64,000 nucleotides of DNA from Mesolinea sp040772305 (GCA_040772305.1 JAXGYK010000001.1:310001-374000), one strand, 5' to 3'. Shown: positions 1-8,834, counted from the first letter of the stretch. Numbers and translations are program-made. Notes: a model not told the origin generated them from the sequence alone.

Positions 1-1106
1 CCGGGAATTTCCCAGTCTGCCCGAAACAGCTCGCGACTCAGCGTTTGTCCATCAATCACTGTCTGCGGATTCTGGAAAAGGCTTGCCGGCAAATTGCCAG
101 GCATTTGCCCAATAACGAAGGCTTTATCATCACTTGCGCCCCAATGATAGTAGGAGCATACTGCGCCAGTGGCTGGTTCATATTTTGTTTTGGCAAGGTA
201 AAAGCCGGGGATCAGTTCTTGCGGCAGGTGAATTTCGAACCCTGCCTCGGCAGATAATTGATCCAAATCGGTTTGATCATCAGGCAGCTGAAGCCGGCTA
301 TCCACTTGTGTAAGAGAAGCAGCCAGCAAGATGAGTTCGTCGCGGCTAATCTTCAGCGGTTCATAAACCTTTCCGCCGGCGGCAATAAGGCTGATACGCA
401 GGTTCTCTGTCTCCCAGCGCAAACTGTGTTGGTTTGCCTCGCCCTCCCACAGCTGACCATCCTCAGAAGGCCACCAGGCACCCTGGACATATTCGCCCGA
501 GGTTTGGCCAATCAGCACTTGCTGTATGCTGGCGTTTTCGCCTACCAGCCAAGGTTTGAGATGAAGGTCTTGGCGCGCAGATTCCTGTAATATCAGGCTG
601 CCGCCTAAGGACCTGTAGACCAAATAGGCAGTTCCCTCCTTATAGGTAGCTCCGGTAAACTCAAGATCCTGAGGCAGCGGGTCAAAGCTAAGCAATTGCA
701 GTCCAGTGTAGGTTTCTACTTCAGCAATACTGCAGCGCGGCTCGAGGAACGTCCCACAATCACTTGGCTTTGAAACGACAATGGGTTCTGGCTTGAGCTG
801 TGCAGGATCAACAACTGGAACCAGTGTCTGCGCAGGCATAATACTTTCTGGCTGCGAGGTTTTGATAAAGAAGCCCAAAACCTGCTGCGCGAGAGCCTGA
901 CCACTGGGAGTAACTGCCACAAAGACAATCATTGCAATTAATGCCAGTGCAGCAGCTGAAAGGGCACGATTGACCCGCAGCGCAGGGTCTTTAGTTCGTC
1001 TTTGCGGAAGACGGGCCATAATACGCGGCCACAACCGCGTTTGATGCGTCCACTCCTGGGTTTCAGCGCAATCGCTGAGAAGACGCGTAAGATTATTTTG
1101 GTTCAT
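1..1106 (-). CDS. Anti-sigma-factor-like membrane protein, DUF4367-like C-terminus (partial, runs off left edge)
   Basis: I translated this frame from the ATG at 1106. It stays open for about 368 codons and is cut by the window edge, so the C-terminus is missing. Residues 1-45 are cytoplasmic-looking, about 50-66 form one hydrophobic helix (ALSAAALALIAMIVFVAV), and the rest looks extracytoplasmic. Near residue 305 the stretch FEIHLPQELIPGFYLAKTKY resembles DUF4367, a domain common in anti-sigma and sporulation-associated membrane proteins. The start overlaps the stop of the upstream ECF sigma gene by 14 bp, so the two are translationally coupled. That coupling is the main reason to call it the cognate anti-sigma factor. 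No zinc-finger HC2 motif is obvious at the N-terminus. Confidence 0.72.
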   Translation of the reverse strand, partial: MNQNNLTRLLSDCAETQEWTHQTRLWPRIMARLPQRRTKDPALRVNRALSAAALALIAMIVFVAVTPSGQALAQQVLGFFIKTSQPESIMPAQTLVPVVDPAQLKPEPIVVSKPSDCGTFLEPRCSIAEVETYTGLQLLSFDPLPQDLEFTGATYKEGTAYLVYRSLGGSLILQESARQDLHLKPWLVGENASIQQVLIGQTSGEYVQGAWWPSEDGQLWEGEANQHSLRWETENLRISLIAAGGKVYEPLKISRDELILLAASLTQVDSRLQLPDDQTDLDQLSAEAGFEIHLPQELIPGFYLAKTKYEPATGAVCSYYHWGASDDKAFVIGQMPGNLPASLFQNPQTVIDGQTLSRELFRADWEIP

Positions 1107-1665
1107 CTTTGAGTTCCTTTCTAAATTCGGGTTCACTGGGTGCCAGAGCCACACGGAGCTGCTTGCGTGCACTGCGCAGCCACCATTTAATGGTGCTGAG
1201 CGGCTTATCCAGGCGCTGGGCAGTCGCCTTATCATCTAAGCCCACAAAGTAGCGCAGTACCAAGGCTGCCCGGTGTTCCGCTGGCAGGCGCCCCATCGCA
1301 TCATAGAGTTCGGTGACAGTTTCCGCCTTTGCCAGCTCAGCCTCCAAGGAAGGCGCAGGAGCTTGCAAATAGGAAGGGGCAAGGTTGTCTAAACCTGTAA
1401 ACCGGCTCTCTGAACGGTATAGGTCCAGAGCTTGATTAACAACGATGCGGTAAAACCAGGGGCCAAACGGAGAGCCCTGACGGAATTGGCGTATGCTTTG
1501 AAACGCCTTGAGGAAGGCCTGACAAACAGCGTCCTCTGCCAAAGCCTGATCCCGTAATACCAGCCAGGCGGTCTGCAGCGAGCGGGCCTGGTATTTTTCC
1601 ACCAGATACTCAAGACCGCTGGCATCTCCCTGACGTAAACGTTGAATTGCGATTGATTCGTCCAT
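1093..1665 (-). CDS. ECF-type RNA polymerase sigma factor (sigma/anti-sigma pair 1)
   Basis: This 190-residue protein has the two-domain ECF layout. Region 2 is at about residues 22-90: LAEDAVCQAFLKAF is the 2.2-like helix and FGPWFYRIVVNQALDLYRSE the 2.3/2.4 helix. Region 4 is at about 120-175, with LPAEHRAALVLRYFVGLDD followed by a helix-turn-helix ending in STIKWWLRSARKQL. It directs RNA polymerase to a small regulon, usually including its own operon. The start at 1665 has a good Shine-Dalgarno (AAGGAG) 5 nt upstream. The stop lies inside the downstream anti-sigma-like gene, which starts at 1106. The inducing signal cannot be told from the sequence. Confidence 0.88.
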   Translation of the reverse strand: MDESIAIQRLRQGDASGLEYLVEKYQARSLQTAWLVLRDQALAEDAVCQAFLKAFQSIRQFRQGSPFGPWFYRIVVNQALDLYRSESRFTGLDNLAPSYLQAPAPSLEAELAKAETVTELYDAMGRLPAEHRAALVLRYFVGLDDKATAQRLDKPLSTIKWWLRSARKQLRVALAPSEPEFRKELKDEPK

Positions 1666-2122
1666 AGTCTCCTTGCTAAGAGATATCTCTATTAACTATA
1701 CGGACAAGAACCCGAAAAGAGAGTCCTTTTTGAATTAGACACTTGAAAACCCGGTTTGGTACCGCTGACTTAAGCGATTGCAAGTGATGCGTATTCGCTG
1801 ATTACAAGCACGAGCGTGATTGGCACCAGAAAAACAATTTAGATCTGAAAGACCGGAGGATTGGACAGCTGACAGCCACTTTGGCACTCCAACTCCCTTC
1901 TCATGGAAATTTGGAGGTTAACTCTGGCCTGGAATAGTGAGTGTAAATACCAGATAGAGCTCATTTAACCTTTAAAAAAACTGATCTGCTTTTTACAAGG
2001 CCGTTAAGTTTAGTAAATCGAGTTTTGTGGGCAACAAGGACAACTGCCTAATCCGGCATTTTGCGCTTCTTACCGGAATAGAGTCTGCCCTCAGGCAGAT
2101 TTGGACAAGGCTTTTACGGACG
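1666..2122. other. Intergenic, no gene recognised
   Basis: About 450 bases between the lipoprotein gene and the sigma factor gene, which are both on the minus strand. I see no convincing ORF, RNA gene or strong terminator. The part next to 1665 must hold the promoter of sigma/anti-sigma operon 1. Confidence 0.5.
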
Positions 2123-2749
2123 CTAGTTTGCCGTGAAACCCAATCCCTCGGACACGGTAATTACTTGTAGCGCCGCTTCACGACACAAATCCGGCTCCTC
2201 CCCCGGGATAATCATAATCTGCTGAGCCATGTTATCCCAGAAGTAGCTCACCAAAACCCATTCCCCAGTATCTGCTATATACCAAGCTACGACTTCGAAC
2301 TCGGTACTTCCGATCGTTTCTTGGCTTGTATCCGCCGCCCAAGTTGAAGGAACCCCATGCCCATAATTCTGGCGGAGTTCACAGCCTTGTAAGAAGCGGT
2401 GCACAAGCACCTCCGCGTCAGGATGCTCTGGGTTTGGCTCTTCGAACCAGGTATTGGTGTCATATGTTAGCCAGTAAGGTCGGGAATCGTCTAACCCTAC
2501 ACGTGCCGACCGATAGATCACCTGCAATGATTCAGTAGGCGCAACCATCACCATTGGCACAGATGTTGGTGCTACTGCAGTTTCGGTCGCAAGTTCCTGG
2601 GGAAGCTGAACAGATTTTACCGGACCTTGCTGACTGGGTTCAACGTTTGTTTCTGTTGCAGTAGGTATAGGCTCAACCGGACTGAGTGACTGAAACACAC
2701 AAGCTGTAAGTAAAAATGTAATGAATACGATGGCCCAGATTTTTTTCAT
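2123..2749 (-). CDS. Secreted lipoprotein of unknown function
   Basis: A 208-residue protein with a lipoprotein signal peptide: MKKIWAIVFITFLLTAC, lipobox LTAC, with Cys17 as the predicted lipidated residue. A P/T/V-rich linker follows to about residue 75, then a globular domain with WY and W-rich segments (about 80-205). I chose the ATG at 2749 because AAGGAGG sits just upstream; an in-frame ATG at 2767 would put that Shine-Dalgarno inside the gene. The globular part matches no family I recognise. Two cysteines (in QGCELRQ and DLCREA) could form a disulfide. It is monocistronic and lies upstream of sigma operon 1, but nothing shows that it belongs to it. Confidence 0.75.
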   Translation of the reverse strand: MKKIWAIVFITFLLTACVFQSLSPVEPIPTATETNVEPSQQGPVKSVQLPQELATETAVAPTSVPMVMVAPTESLQVIYRSARVGLDDSRPYWLTYDTNTWFEEPNPEHPDAEVLVHRFLQGCELRQNYGHGVPSTWAADTSQETIGSTEFEVVAWYIADTGEWVLVSYFWDNMAQQIMIIPGEEPDLCREAALQVITVSEGLGFTAN

Positions 2750-3347
2750 TCTTCCCTCCTTTACCATCGGAGCTTTTTGTTAACTAACATCATGAACCTG
2801 ACATCTTCATTTCGGTTCCTATTAAGAATCTACCTTAAATCTTTCAAATATAGAAGTGATTCAGCCTACCTTAGCTAATAAAAAATCAATCTGCTTTGCT
2901 ATTACAATCCTTACTGAAAACTAGCATCGTATACGTACCGATATTCAGCGAGCCGTGGTAGCTTAAGCCACCCCGCCCGCCTTCGAAGCCCTCAAAATCG
3001 TCGCCAGGAAAGTTAAAAAATTGTCGTTATATATCTTTTGATCCGAGTTCAGGTGCAGTTTTCAATTGCCTGCATCTGGAAAGCAAACCGGACAAGCCAT
3101 TCCGTCATCATGAATCACAATGAATTTTTGACTCCCTGTTATTCCTCCAATCTTAACAAGGAATGATTATTACAAGGCACCTCTTTGAGGATGCATCTGA
3201 TATCAGGTTTCTATTTTGTGCAATTTAGAAATTATCTGCCTGAAAGACCTTTGCAAAAGGCAAACGTGTAAACAGAAAATAGCCTGTCTTCCAGCAGCAG
3301 GGTTAGATCAGGCGGTTTTTAGTTTATTCCTAACCGAATTGTGCTTG
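2750..3347. other. Intergenic, no gene recognised
   Basis: About 600 bases between two minus-strand genes. A short minus-strand run at 3062-3118 encodes a Cys-x2-Cys peptide without a credible start or ribosome binding site, so I did not call it. The small plus-strand frame at 3216-3413 has no coding signature and overlaps the next gene. Confidence 0.45.
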
Positions 3348-3968
3348 CTAAAAGGCTACCGCACCAATCAAGCGCAGAAAAAGAACTATCGCCGCAAAAA
3401 AACTAAGCGTTAAAAATACCTGTGTGATTAAATTTCGCAGATTGAATGGTTCGCGTCCGGCTTTTCCCAGTTTTTCAGTAGCCAATGCTTTAAATTTTGC
3501 TTCGTCTTCCTGCGATGCAAAGGCACGTTTTGGCAAGACTTGAAAACTGGCGCGTTTTTCCCGACCTAATAGCATAAAAACAGCATTCGTCTCAAGCAGC
3601 TGATAAAAATCTTTCCATTCTTTTTCGTTAAGGGCATTCGGGCTTTGGGTATGCAGGCCCTGATGATCAATACTTAAAGTTACTTCTGCAGACGCAGCAG
3701 GGTCCTCCTGCAAAAGGCGGCGGATTTTCCCAGGGGAGATTACAAAGGCAAACACCAGAATGCTGATGCAAAAAAGCAGAACGATGAAAGCCATTAAACC
3801 TTGACTCAAAAATGATCCCGGCGCGTTCAAGAGAATGTAAAGCAAATGAAATACCAAGGCCAAAATGGTGCAGCCCAAACTTGCCCATGTAGCCCAATTG
3901 CGTTTGTAATGTACTGCATATGCCGCCAGATAATCATCAATTTTGGGAGAAAAGTTCAGTTTAATCAT
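3348..3968 (-). CDS. YcxB-like membrane protein
   Basis: A 206-residue protein with two hydrophobic helices near the N-terminus (about residues 28-48 and 56-78) and one at the C-terminus (about 183-205). Between them is a soluble segment with the layout of the YcxB-like C-terminal domain: EKEWKDFYQLLETNAVFMLL followed by a strand and VLPKRAF. In that family this is a small beta-rich domain of unknown function, often in membrane proteins of Gram-positive bacteria. The ATG at 3968 is preceded by a weak AAGGTG-like site. Neighbours give no functional clue. Confidence 0.68.
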   Translation of the reverse strand: MIKLNFSPKIDDYLAAYAVHYKRNWATWASLGCTILALVFHLLYILLNAPGSFLSQGLMAFIVLLFCISILVFAFVISPGKIRRLLQEDPAASAEVTLSIDHQGLHTQSPNALNEKEWKDFYQLLETNAVFMLLGREKRASFQVLPKRAFASQEDEAKFKALATEKLGKAGREPFNLRNLITQVFLTLSFFAAIVLFLRLIGAVAF

Positions 3969-3996
3969 GGTTCATCACACCTTCATTTGATAGACA

Positions 3997-4734
3997 CTAT
4001 TCTAAGACACGCCACACCTTCTTGGCGACCATTTCGAAATATGGCACCTCCAAGGAATCCTGGTTGGCACGGGCCAGCAAGTCTTCTGCGGCTTTAAGAA
4101 AAGTGCTTTGAATCTCCGCTGGCTGATCCAGCAGAAGAATCTGGAGCTTTTGCATAAAATGGAGCTGCCATTCCGCAGCAGTTACGCTGCGGACATAGTC
4201 TTCATATCTGGGTTCTTCATAACCCAGGGCTTCCAAAATCCCGCTTAGGACATCGGGCTGGAACTCCGCTTTGAGTTTATGTCCAGCCAAAACACCAGCA
4301 GCGCGCAGAAGCGCTGATTGCTGAGCCCAAAGATTTTGGGCTGGGTTGGCTGCCATATACACAGGCAGGTCTTCGCAAAGAGCAATCGAGCCGCCCGGCT
4401 TAAGTACCTGGTAAAACCTGCTTAGCGCCAAAACGGCCTGCCCCTGAATGGCATCAACAGCCGAAAGCGTACGCTCGCAAACAATAAAGTCTACTGAAGA
4501 AGCAGCCAGCCCTGCCAGGTTAACAGCGGAGCTGCGCAGGAAACGCAAGTTCAATAAAGGATTACTTAGCTCTTGCTCTAGCCTCTCAAAGCTTTCAGAT
4601 TGAATTTCGTTGATTATCAGTGTACCGCCGCCCGCCCTGATAAGCTGAACAGCCAAGTCGCGCAGGCTGGCACTTGTAGCGGTTCCTATGCATAGAACGG
4701 TTTTGCCTTTTAAATCAGGCCACTGGCTTTGCAT
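3997..4734 (-). CDS. Class I SAM-dependent methyltransferase-like protein, degenerate motif I
   Basis: A 245-residue protein with the order of a Rossmann-fold methyltransferase: beta-1 VLCIGTATSASLRDLAVQL, then a strand with acidic residue (LIINEIQSE) and the post-motif region FYQVLKPGGSIALCEDLP. The usual glycine-rich motif I (GxGxG) is replaced by GTATS, so cofactor binding may be altered or lost. The last 90 residues are helical and unrecognised. A TAAAAT box lies 6 nt before the ATG, overlapping an AAGG, so the transcript may be nearly leaderless. The YcxB-like gene follows 28 bp downstream on the same strand. Substrate unknown. Confidence 0.62.
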   Translation of the reverse strand: MQSQWPDLKGKTVLCIGTATSASLRDLAVQLIRAGGGTLIINEIQSESFERLEQELSNPLLNLRFLRSSAVNLAGLAASSVDFIVCERTLSAVDAIQGQAVLALSRFYQVLKPGGSIALCEDLPVYMAANPAQNLWAQQSALLRAAGVLAGHKLKAEFQPDVLSGILEALGYEEPRYEDYVRSVTAAEWQLHFMQKLQILLLDQPAEIQSTFLKAAEDLLARANQDSLEVPYFEMVAKKVWRVLE

Positions 4735-4740
4735 AACCTT

Positions 4741-4746
4741 ATTTTA
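4741..4746 (-). promoter_or_regulatory. -10 box (TAAAAT) 6 nt from the start codon of the methyltransferase gene
   Basis: TAAAAT, then AAGGTT, then ATG at 4734. This matches the 6-7 nt spacing at several other genes in this window (see the leaderless-promoter finding). No clear -35 box was found. Confidence 0.4.
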
Positions 4747-5022
4747 AACGCTTATTCCAGAATGCGCTCCGAAACTTCCAATCTGCATGCGGGAGAACCA
4801 TCATTTGTGCCAAACTGGATAGTCAAATTACTTGCGAACAAATGCAAACTTAAATAGCCTTTTTTTTAAAGCAGGTGAAAGGGTAAACCTGCATATGTGC
4901 GTCTATGCTTTCCCAGCTACTTTTCCGGTTCTGCTTGCCAATTTCCTCACGCTTTTTGTTCTGATTGATGAGCCAAATCCGGATCTTTCTTATGTCTGTT
5001 CTTCAATGCCAATGATATCCAT
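4747..5022. other. Intergenic, no gene recognised
   Basis: Roughly 280 bases between the OB-fold gene terminator and the methyltransferase promoter. No ORF with coding character and no RNA gene seen. Confidence 0.45.
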
Positions 5023-5044
5023 AAAAAAGCCCTCTTGCGAGGGC
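5023..5044 (-). terminator. Rho-independent terminator of the OB-fold/Zn-ribbon gene
   Basis: Read on the minus strand: GCCCTC, loop GCAA, GAGGGC, then six T residues. It starts 16 bp after the stop codon of the gene that ends at 5061. Confidence 0.8.
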
Positions 5045-5060
5045 ATATTCTCTGGTTATC

Positions 5061-5468
5061 TCAAGCCTGTTTGGCCATAACCGGACGGAACTTATAGCCG
5101 TAAACCAGCATTCCTCTTTCGTCGCCATCACTGCGGATGCGTCGTGTGACCATCTCCACTGGCATCCCAATGTGAACTTCTTCAGGGCCAAGATCGGTCA
5201 GTTGAGCAGTCACAACCGGGCCTTCATTCAGCTTTACCAGTGCAATCGTGTAAGGGGCCTGTTCTTCAAAACCAGCTGGTGCATTTACCATAACAGTGTA
5301 GCTATATACTTCGCCCTGACCGCTGAAGGTAAAGGGAGTTTTTGCTTCTCCGCCGCACTCCGGACAGATATCGCGTGGGGGAAAGATCTTATGGGCACAA
5401 TGGGGGCAAGTTTCGCCCTGCAATGCATATCTTTGTTTTTTCAAACGCCAGTAGCGTGGAACTTCCAT
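5061..5468 (-). CDS. Zn-ribbon/OB-fold protein (DUF35 family, acyl-CoA associated)
   Basis: This 135-residue protein has the DUF35 layout. An N-terminal helix (EVPRYWRLKKQRYALQG) is followed by a rubredoxin-like zinc ribbon, CPHC x11 CPEC (about residues 21-38), and a C-terminal OB fold with VYSYTVMVNAPAGFEEQAPY, where the APYTIALVKL strand is typical. In this family the protein partners a thiolase- or HMG-CoA-synthase-like enzyme and helps bind acyl-CoA. No such partner is adjacent here, so its client enzyme must lie elsewhere. The ATG at 5468 has a GGAG about 12 nt upstream. The gene ends at a strong terminator and appears monocistronic. Confidence 0.85.
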   Translation of the reverse strand: MEVPRYWRLKKQRYALQGETCPHCAHKIFPPRDICPECGGEAKTPFTFSGQGEVYSYTVMVNAPAGFEEQAPYTIALVKLNEGPVVTAQLTDLGPEEVHIGMPVEMVTRRIRSDGDERGMLVYGYKFRPVMAKQA

Positions 5469-5703
5469 AATTCATACACTCCAAAACAAGTTGCGAAGCC
5501 TAGTTTAGGCCTTTTACACTCTCAGGAACTATCAAAACAGCTATTTTTATGATACCTATACGCAATTTTTGCTCTCAAAACCTGGCAATCATGTCTATAT
5601 ATCGGGTTTAAGACCATGATTGTGCCAACGCTTTGCTTAAACCCCAAAATGGGTCTGCGTTACAGAATCAGTTTCGGGAAGCTGTTCCTGACAGCCAATC
5701 AAC

Positions 5704-5709
5704 TATAAT
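5704..5709 (+). promoter_or_regulatory. -10 box (TATAAT) 7 nt from the start of the AlkX-like gene
   Basis: TATAAT, then CTGGGCG, then the ATG at 5717. There is no Shine-Dalgarno, which suggests a leaderless transcript. It also favours this start over the upstream in-frame ATG at 5633. Confidence 0.45.
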
Positions 5710-5716
5710 CTGGGCG

Positions 5717-6967
5717 ATGGATTCAGTATTTGAGTTTAGCAAAGCCCAGGCACGGGCTCTGATGCTGGAATGTTTAGGGTTAGCCGTTCCCCCGCGCCGT
5801 AAAGCTGGCATGACCGAGCTGCTGGCCGCGATCCGCCGGATTCACCAATGTCAGATCGATTCGATCAGCGTAGCGGCGCGAGCGCACCTGCACATCCTCT
5901 TCAGCCGCATTGGTTCCTTTGACCCCTCTCTTTTGGACGAGGCACTGGCGCAGGGATTCCTCTTCGAATATTTTGCCCATGCCATGTGCTTTCTTCCAAT
6001 CGCGGACTACCCCATCTGGCGGCGGGACATGCTGGACCAGGTACATATCAATCCGCGTTTTCGTGCCTGGGCAGAGGCCAACTCCGCAGCAATCAATGCC
6101 ATGCGCCAGCACTTGTTAGAGAGTGGTCCGGTGTGTTCCAGCGACTTTGAGAGTCAAGGCAAACGTGGCTTATGGTGGGATTGGAAGCTGGAGAAAACCT
6201 GCCTGGAATACCTGTTTTATATCGGCGAATTAATGATCAGCGAACGGCGCGGTTTTCAGCGCGTGTATGCGCTGCGGGAGCAGGTACTTCCCAATTGGTC
6301 CGATGCCGGCTTAATGACAGCCGACGAGGCACTCCAGGCAAAAATCCGCTTAGCCGCCCAAGCCCTGGGCATTGCCTCCCCTGCCTGGCTGGCTGACTAT
6401 TTCTACCTGAAAAAGGCCCCGGTGAACACCGCCATTCAAAGACTTTACCAGCAAGGCGCATTATTGCCAGCCAGAGTGAAGGGCTTTAATGGGCAGACGT
6501 TCTATGTCGCCGCAGAGAATCTAAGTGTAGCGGAAGAAGCTGCCGCAAACGGAATTAAACCGCGGCACGCCACACTGCTTTCCATGTTCGACCCACTGGT
6601 ACATAACCGAAAGCGTGCAAAGGATCTTTTTGACTTTGACTATACCATTGATGTGTACACCCCAGCCAGCAAACGGATCTATGGATATTACGTGCTGCCG
6701 CTGTTGGTTGGCAACCGCATCGTGGGCCGTGTAGACCTCAAAGCCTGGCGAAAAGAAGGCTTTCTGGAAGCGATCAGCATCCATCTTGAACCAAGCGTAA
6801 GACTGAGCAAGGGTCTGGTAAAAGCTATCGCCAAAGCCCTCAACGATTACCGTGCATGGATGAGTCTAAAGCACACAAAGCTTAGTTCAACTCAGCCATC
6901 GGAATTGCTGCCCTTGCTTGCAAATGTTTTAATAGAACTGGAAGCCCGGGACAATACAGCGAACTAA
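5717..6967 (+). CDS. AlkX/YcaQ-like winged-helix DNA glycosylase (HTH_42 superfamily)
   Basis: A 416-residue protein of the HTH_42 (former DUF1006) family. Members AlkZ and AlkX (E. coli YcaQ) are glycosylases that unhook bulky adducts or interstrand crosslinks. Near residue 45 it has CQIDSISVAARAHLHILFSR, containing the QxD catalytic motif characteristic of AlkX, as opposed to the QxQ of AlkZ. The family segment ML-x-Q-VHINPRFRAW and the late SMFDPLVHNRKRAKDLFDFDY block are also present. I start at the ATG at 5717, where the family homology begins and a TATAAT box lies 7 nt upstream; the 28-residue extension from 5633 looks untranslated. It is monocistronic. The family assignment is strong; the crosslink substrate is inferred from the motif. 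Confidence 0.82.
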   Translation: MDSVFEFSKAQARALMLECLGLAVPPRRKAGMTELLAAIRRIHQCQIDSISVAARAHLHILFSRIGSFDPSLLDEALAQGFLFEYFAHAMCFLPIADYPIWRRDMLDQVHINPRFRAWAEANSAAINAMRQHLLESGPVCSSDFESQGKRGLWWDWKLEKTCLEYLFYIGELMISERRGFQRVYALREQVLPNWSDAGLMTADEALQAKIRLAAQALGIASPAWLADYFYLKKAPVNTAIQRLYQQGALLPARVKGFNGQTFYVAAENLSVAEEAAANGIKPRHATLLSMFDPLVHNRKRAKDLFDFDYTIDVYTPASKRIYGYYVLPLLVGNRIVGRVDLKAWRKEGFLEAISIHLEPSVRLSKGLVKAIAKALNDYRAWMSLKHTKLSSTQPSELLPLLANVLIELEARDNTAN

Positions 6968-6981
6968 GTCAGGGCAGATTA

Positions 6982-7545
6982 TCAGATGGAGTCAACAGGG
7001 TCCATACACCCCGAGCCAAAGGCAAAGCGTTTAATCTCACGGGCAGGACCTCCCTCTTCCAGGTAAAGCAAGGACAGCGTTGTGGCTTTGAAATGCCAAT
7101 TGTAGCTATTCCGCTCCAGATAAGCGGAAACCTTGGGCTGGAGCTCCGTGCTTAGCTCGTGATTTGAGGCGAGTGTAACATGCGGCACCCAGTTTTCCGG
7201 CTGGTAAAAGGGCCCCAGTTCTGCGGTGTAGGGCTGAGTAAGTTCAAACAATTCATTGAATAAACGCTTCAGAGTTGTGCTGGCCAGCACACGCAAGTAA
7301 ACGGTTGCATACTCCTCGCTAAACCACCCCAGGCCACGGATGCGTACCTCGAAAGGCTGGCTGGAAGAAGTCCAGGCCTCCAAAACTTCATAGAGTCCCG
7401 GCAGCTCATACTCTGGTGAAACCTGCCAGGTAAAGTGCGGCAGCGGCGTGGTATCCAAAACGTAACGCAAGCCAAACTGCACTTTTAATTCTTCCCAAAG
7501 CGCAAACACACGATCGTAATAGGGCTGGGGTAAAAGGGTAACCAT
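6982..7545 (-). CDS. 2'-5' RNA ligase/LigT-like 2H phosphoesterase
   Basis: A 187-residue protein with the two H-x-T motifs of the 2H superfamily: PLPHFTWQV about 30 residues in, and WVPHVTLA about 125 residues in. These histidines and threonines make the symmetrical active site that acts on 2'-5' bonds or 2',3'-cyclic phosphates in RNA or nucleotides. Length fits small bacterial LigT/YjcG-type members. I use the ATG at 7545; the frame stays open back to 7680, but that would overlap the divergent peptidase gene. It converges with the AlkX-like gene, 14 bp apart. The physiological substrate is unknown. Confidence 0.8.
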   Translation of the reverse strand: MVTLLPQPYYDRVFALWEELKVQFGLRYVLDTTPLPHFTWQVSPEYELPGLYEVLEAWTSSSQPFEVRIRGLGWFSEEYATVYLRVLASTTLKRLFNELFELTQPYTAELGPFYQPENWVPHVTLASNHELSTELQPKVSAYLERNSYNWHFKATTLSLLYLEEGGPAREIKRFAFGSGCMDPVDSI

Positions 7546-7619
7546 GCGTACATACCCACATTTTAACTGATTTGATCTAATCCAAATTTGCACCTCATAA
7601 AGGCCCCTCTGAAACATGA

Positions 7620-7625
7620 TATCAT
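7620..7625 (+). promoter_or_regulatory. -10-like box (TATCAT) 6 nt from the M23 peptidase start
   Basis: TATCAT, then CACAAA, then ATG at 7632. No Shine-Dalgarno is present. Same spacing pattern as other possible leaderless genes here. Confidence 0.35.
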
Positions 7626-7631
7626 CACAAA

Positions 7632-8834
7632 ATGGAGCAGCACGAAGAATCTTTGAGCAGTCAGGGCCTGGGTGAGGCACCAGAAGTGATCCTGCCCAGC
7701 CAGGTAGTAGGCTCTTTTGTGCAAAAAGCCTGGAGCCGCCTGGTGCAGTTTGGTCTGGGAGATGCTGCTTTAAGAATCGGCATCATAGTGGTGAGCCTTT
7801 TCTTTTTTTGGGGCATCGCTACATTGATGGGCAATTACTACACCAGCAAGTTAGGCGCTGCTGCAGCCAGTATTGGGAGAGTAAGCACCAACAATGCCAC
7901 TCCCGACCTGAATTACCTTGAATTGCTGCCTGTTTACCAGGGTTTAGAAGCTGCAGATGGAATTACCCGAGAAGCAGCACTACATACCATTTTGCCATCC
8001 CGGGGACGCACCGCATTAACCAACTATGTAATTCAAAGCGGAGACACGCTTTTTTCCATCGCTGAAAAATTCGGCTTGCGTCCAGAGACGATCCTGTGGG
8101 GAAACCGCTACACCATCGGCGATGATCCCCATATGATCTACCCCGGCCAAAACCTTTACATCCTGCCAGTGGATGGCGTGCTGCATCAGTGGAGTGCAGG
8201 TGAAGGCCTTAACGGAGTTTCCAGTTACTATGGCGTGACGCCAGATGCAATTATTGATTACCCTCCCAACGGTTTAAACCGGGCTAGCTTAGGCGATTTG
8301 GCACATCCAAACATCCCTTCAGGAACCTTATTAATTGTTCCCGGAGGAAAGGCTGATTTCCCAGACTGGCGCTTGCCGCGCATCACCCGTGAAGAACCAG
8401 CTTTAGCCCGCAATGTTGGTCCAGGTGCCTGTACCGAAGCCTATGATGGTGTTTTAGGAACCGAAAACTTTACCTGGCCGGTAAAAAAGCCCCTGCTTTC
8501 AGGCTATGACTTTGACCCTGCAGCCAACCATTTTGCCCTGGACCTGGCCGGAGATGAAGGCGATCCGGTAATGGCTGCAGATAACGGTGTAGTAGTATAC
8601 GCGGGCTGGAATGACTGGGGCTACGGTGAGATGGTTGTAATTGACCACGGACATGGCTGGCAAACCCTTTATGCACACCTGAGCACTATCAATGTAAGTT
8701 GCGGAGAAGAAGTGTATCGTGGGGACAACATCGGAACCGTTGGTAACACCGGCACTTCCTATGGCGCTCACTTGCATTTTGAAATGCGCCACGATGAATA
8801 TGGGCGTGTAAATCCCTGGGACTTCCTGCATTAG
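7632..8834 (+). CDS. Membrane-anchored LysM/M23 peptidoglycan endopeptidase
   Basis: A 400-residue protein with an N-terminal cytoplasmic stretch, one membrane helix (about 46-66), a LysM domain (about 130-175, NYVIQSGDTLFSIAEKFGL), a weaker second LysM-like segment (about 178-240, SSYYGVTPDAIIDYP), and a C-terminal M23 domain (about 280-400). The M23 zinc and catalytic signatures are present: HFALDLAGDEGDPV (HxxxD), LYAHLS and GAHLHFEMR (HxH). M23 enzymes cut peptide bridges in peptidoglycan, and LysM binds glycan. It is monocistronic, 69 bp before amrB. It probably acts in cell-wall remodelling outside the membrane. Confidence 0.9.
   Translation: MEQHEESLSSQGLGEAPEVILPSQVVGSFVQKAWSRLVQFGLGDAALRIGIIVVSLFFFWGIATLMGNYYTSKLGAAAASIGRVSTNNATPDLNYLELLPVYQGLEAADGITREAALHTILPSRGRTALTNYVIQSGDTLFSIAEKFGLRPETILWGNRYTIGDDPHMIYPGQNLYILPVDGVLHQWSAGEGLNGVSSYYGVTPDAIIDYPPNGLNRASLGDLAHPNIPSGTLLIVPGGKADFPDWRLPRITREEPALARNVGPGACTEAYDGVLGTENFTWPVKKPLLSGYDFDPAANHFALDLAGDEGDPVMAADNGVVVYAGWNDWGYGEMVVIDHGHGWQTLYAHLSTINVSCGEEVYRGDNIGTVGNTGTSYGAHLHFEMRHDEYGRVNPWDFLH

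Noticed and set aside
3062..3118. Short minus-strand frame with a Cys-x2-Cys peptide
   Set aside because: Only 18 residues from a GTG, a stop codon a short way upstream, and no ribosome site. At best a remnant, not supportable.
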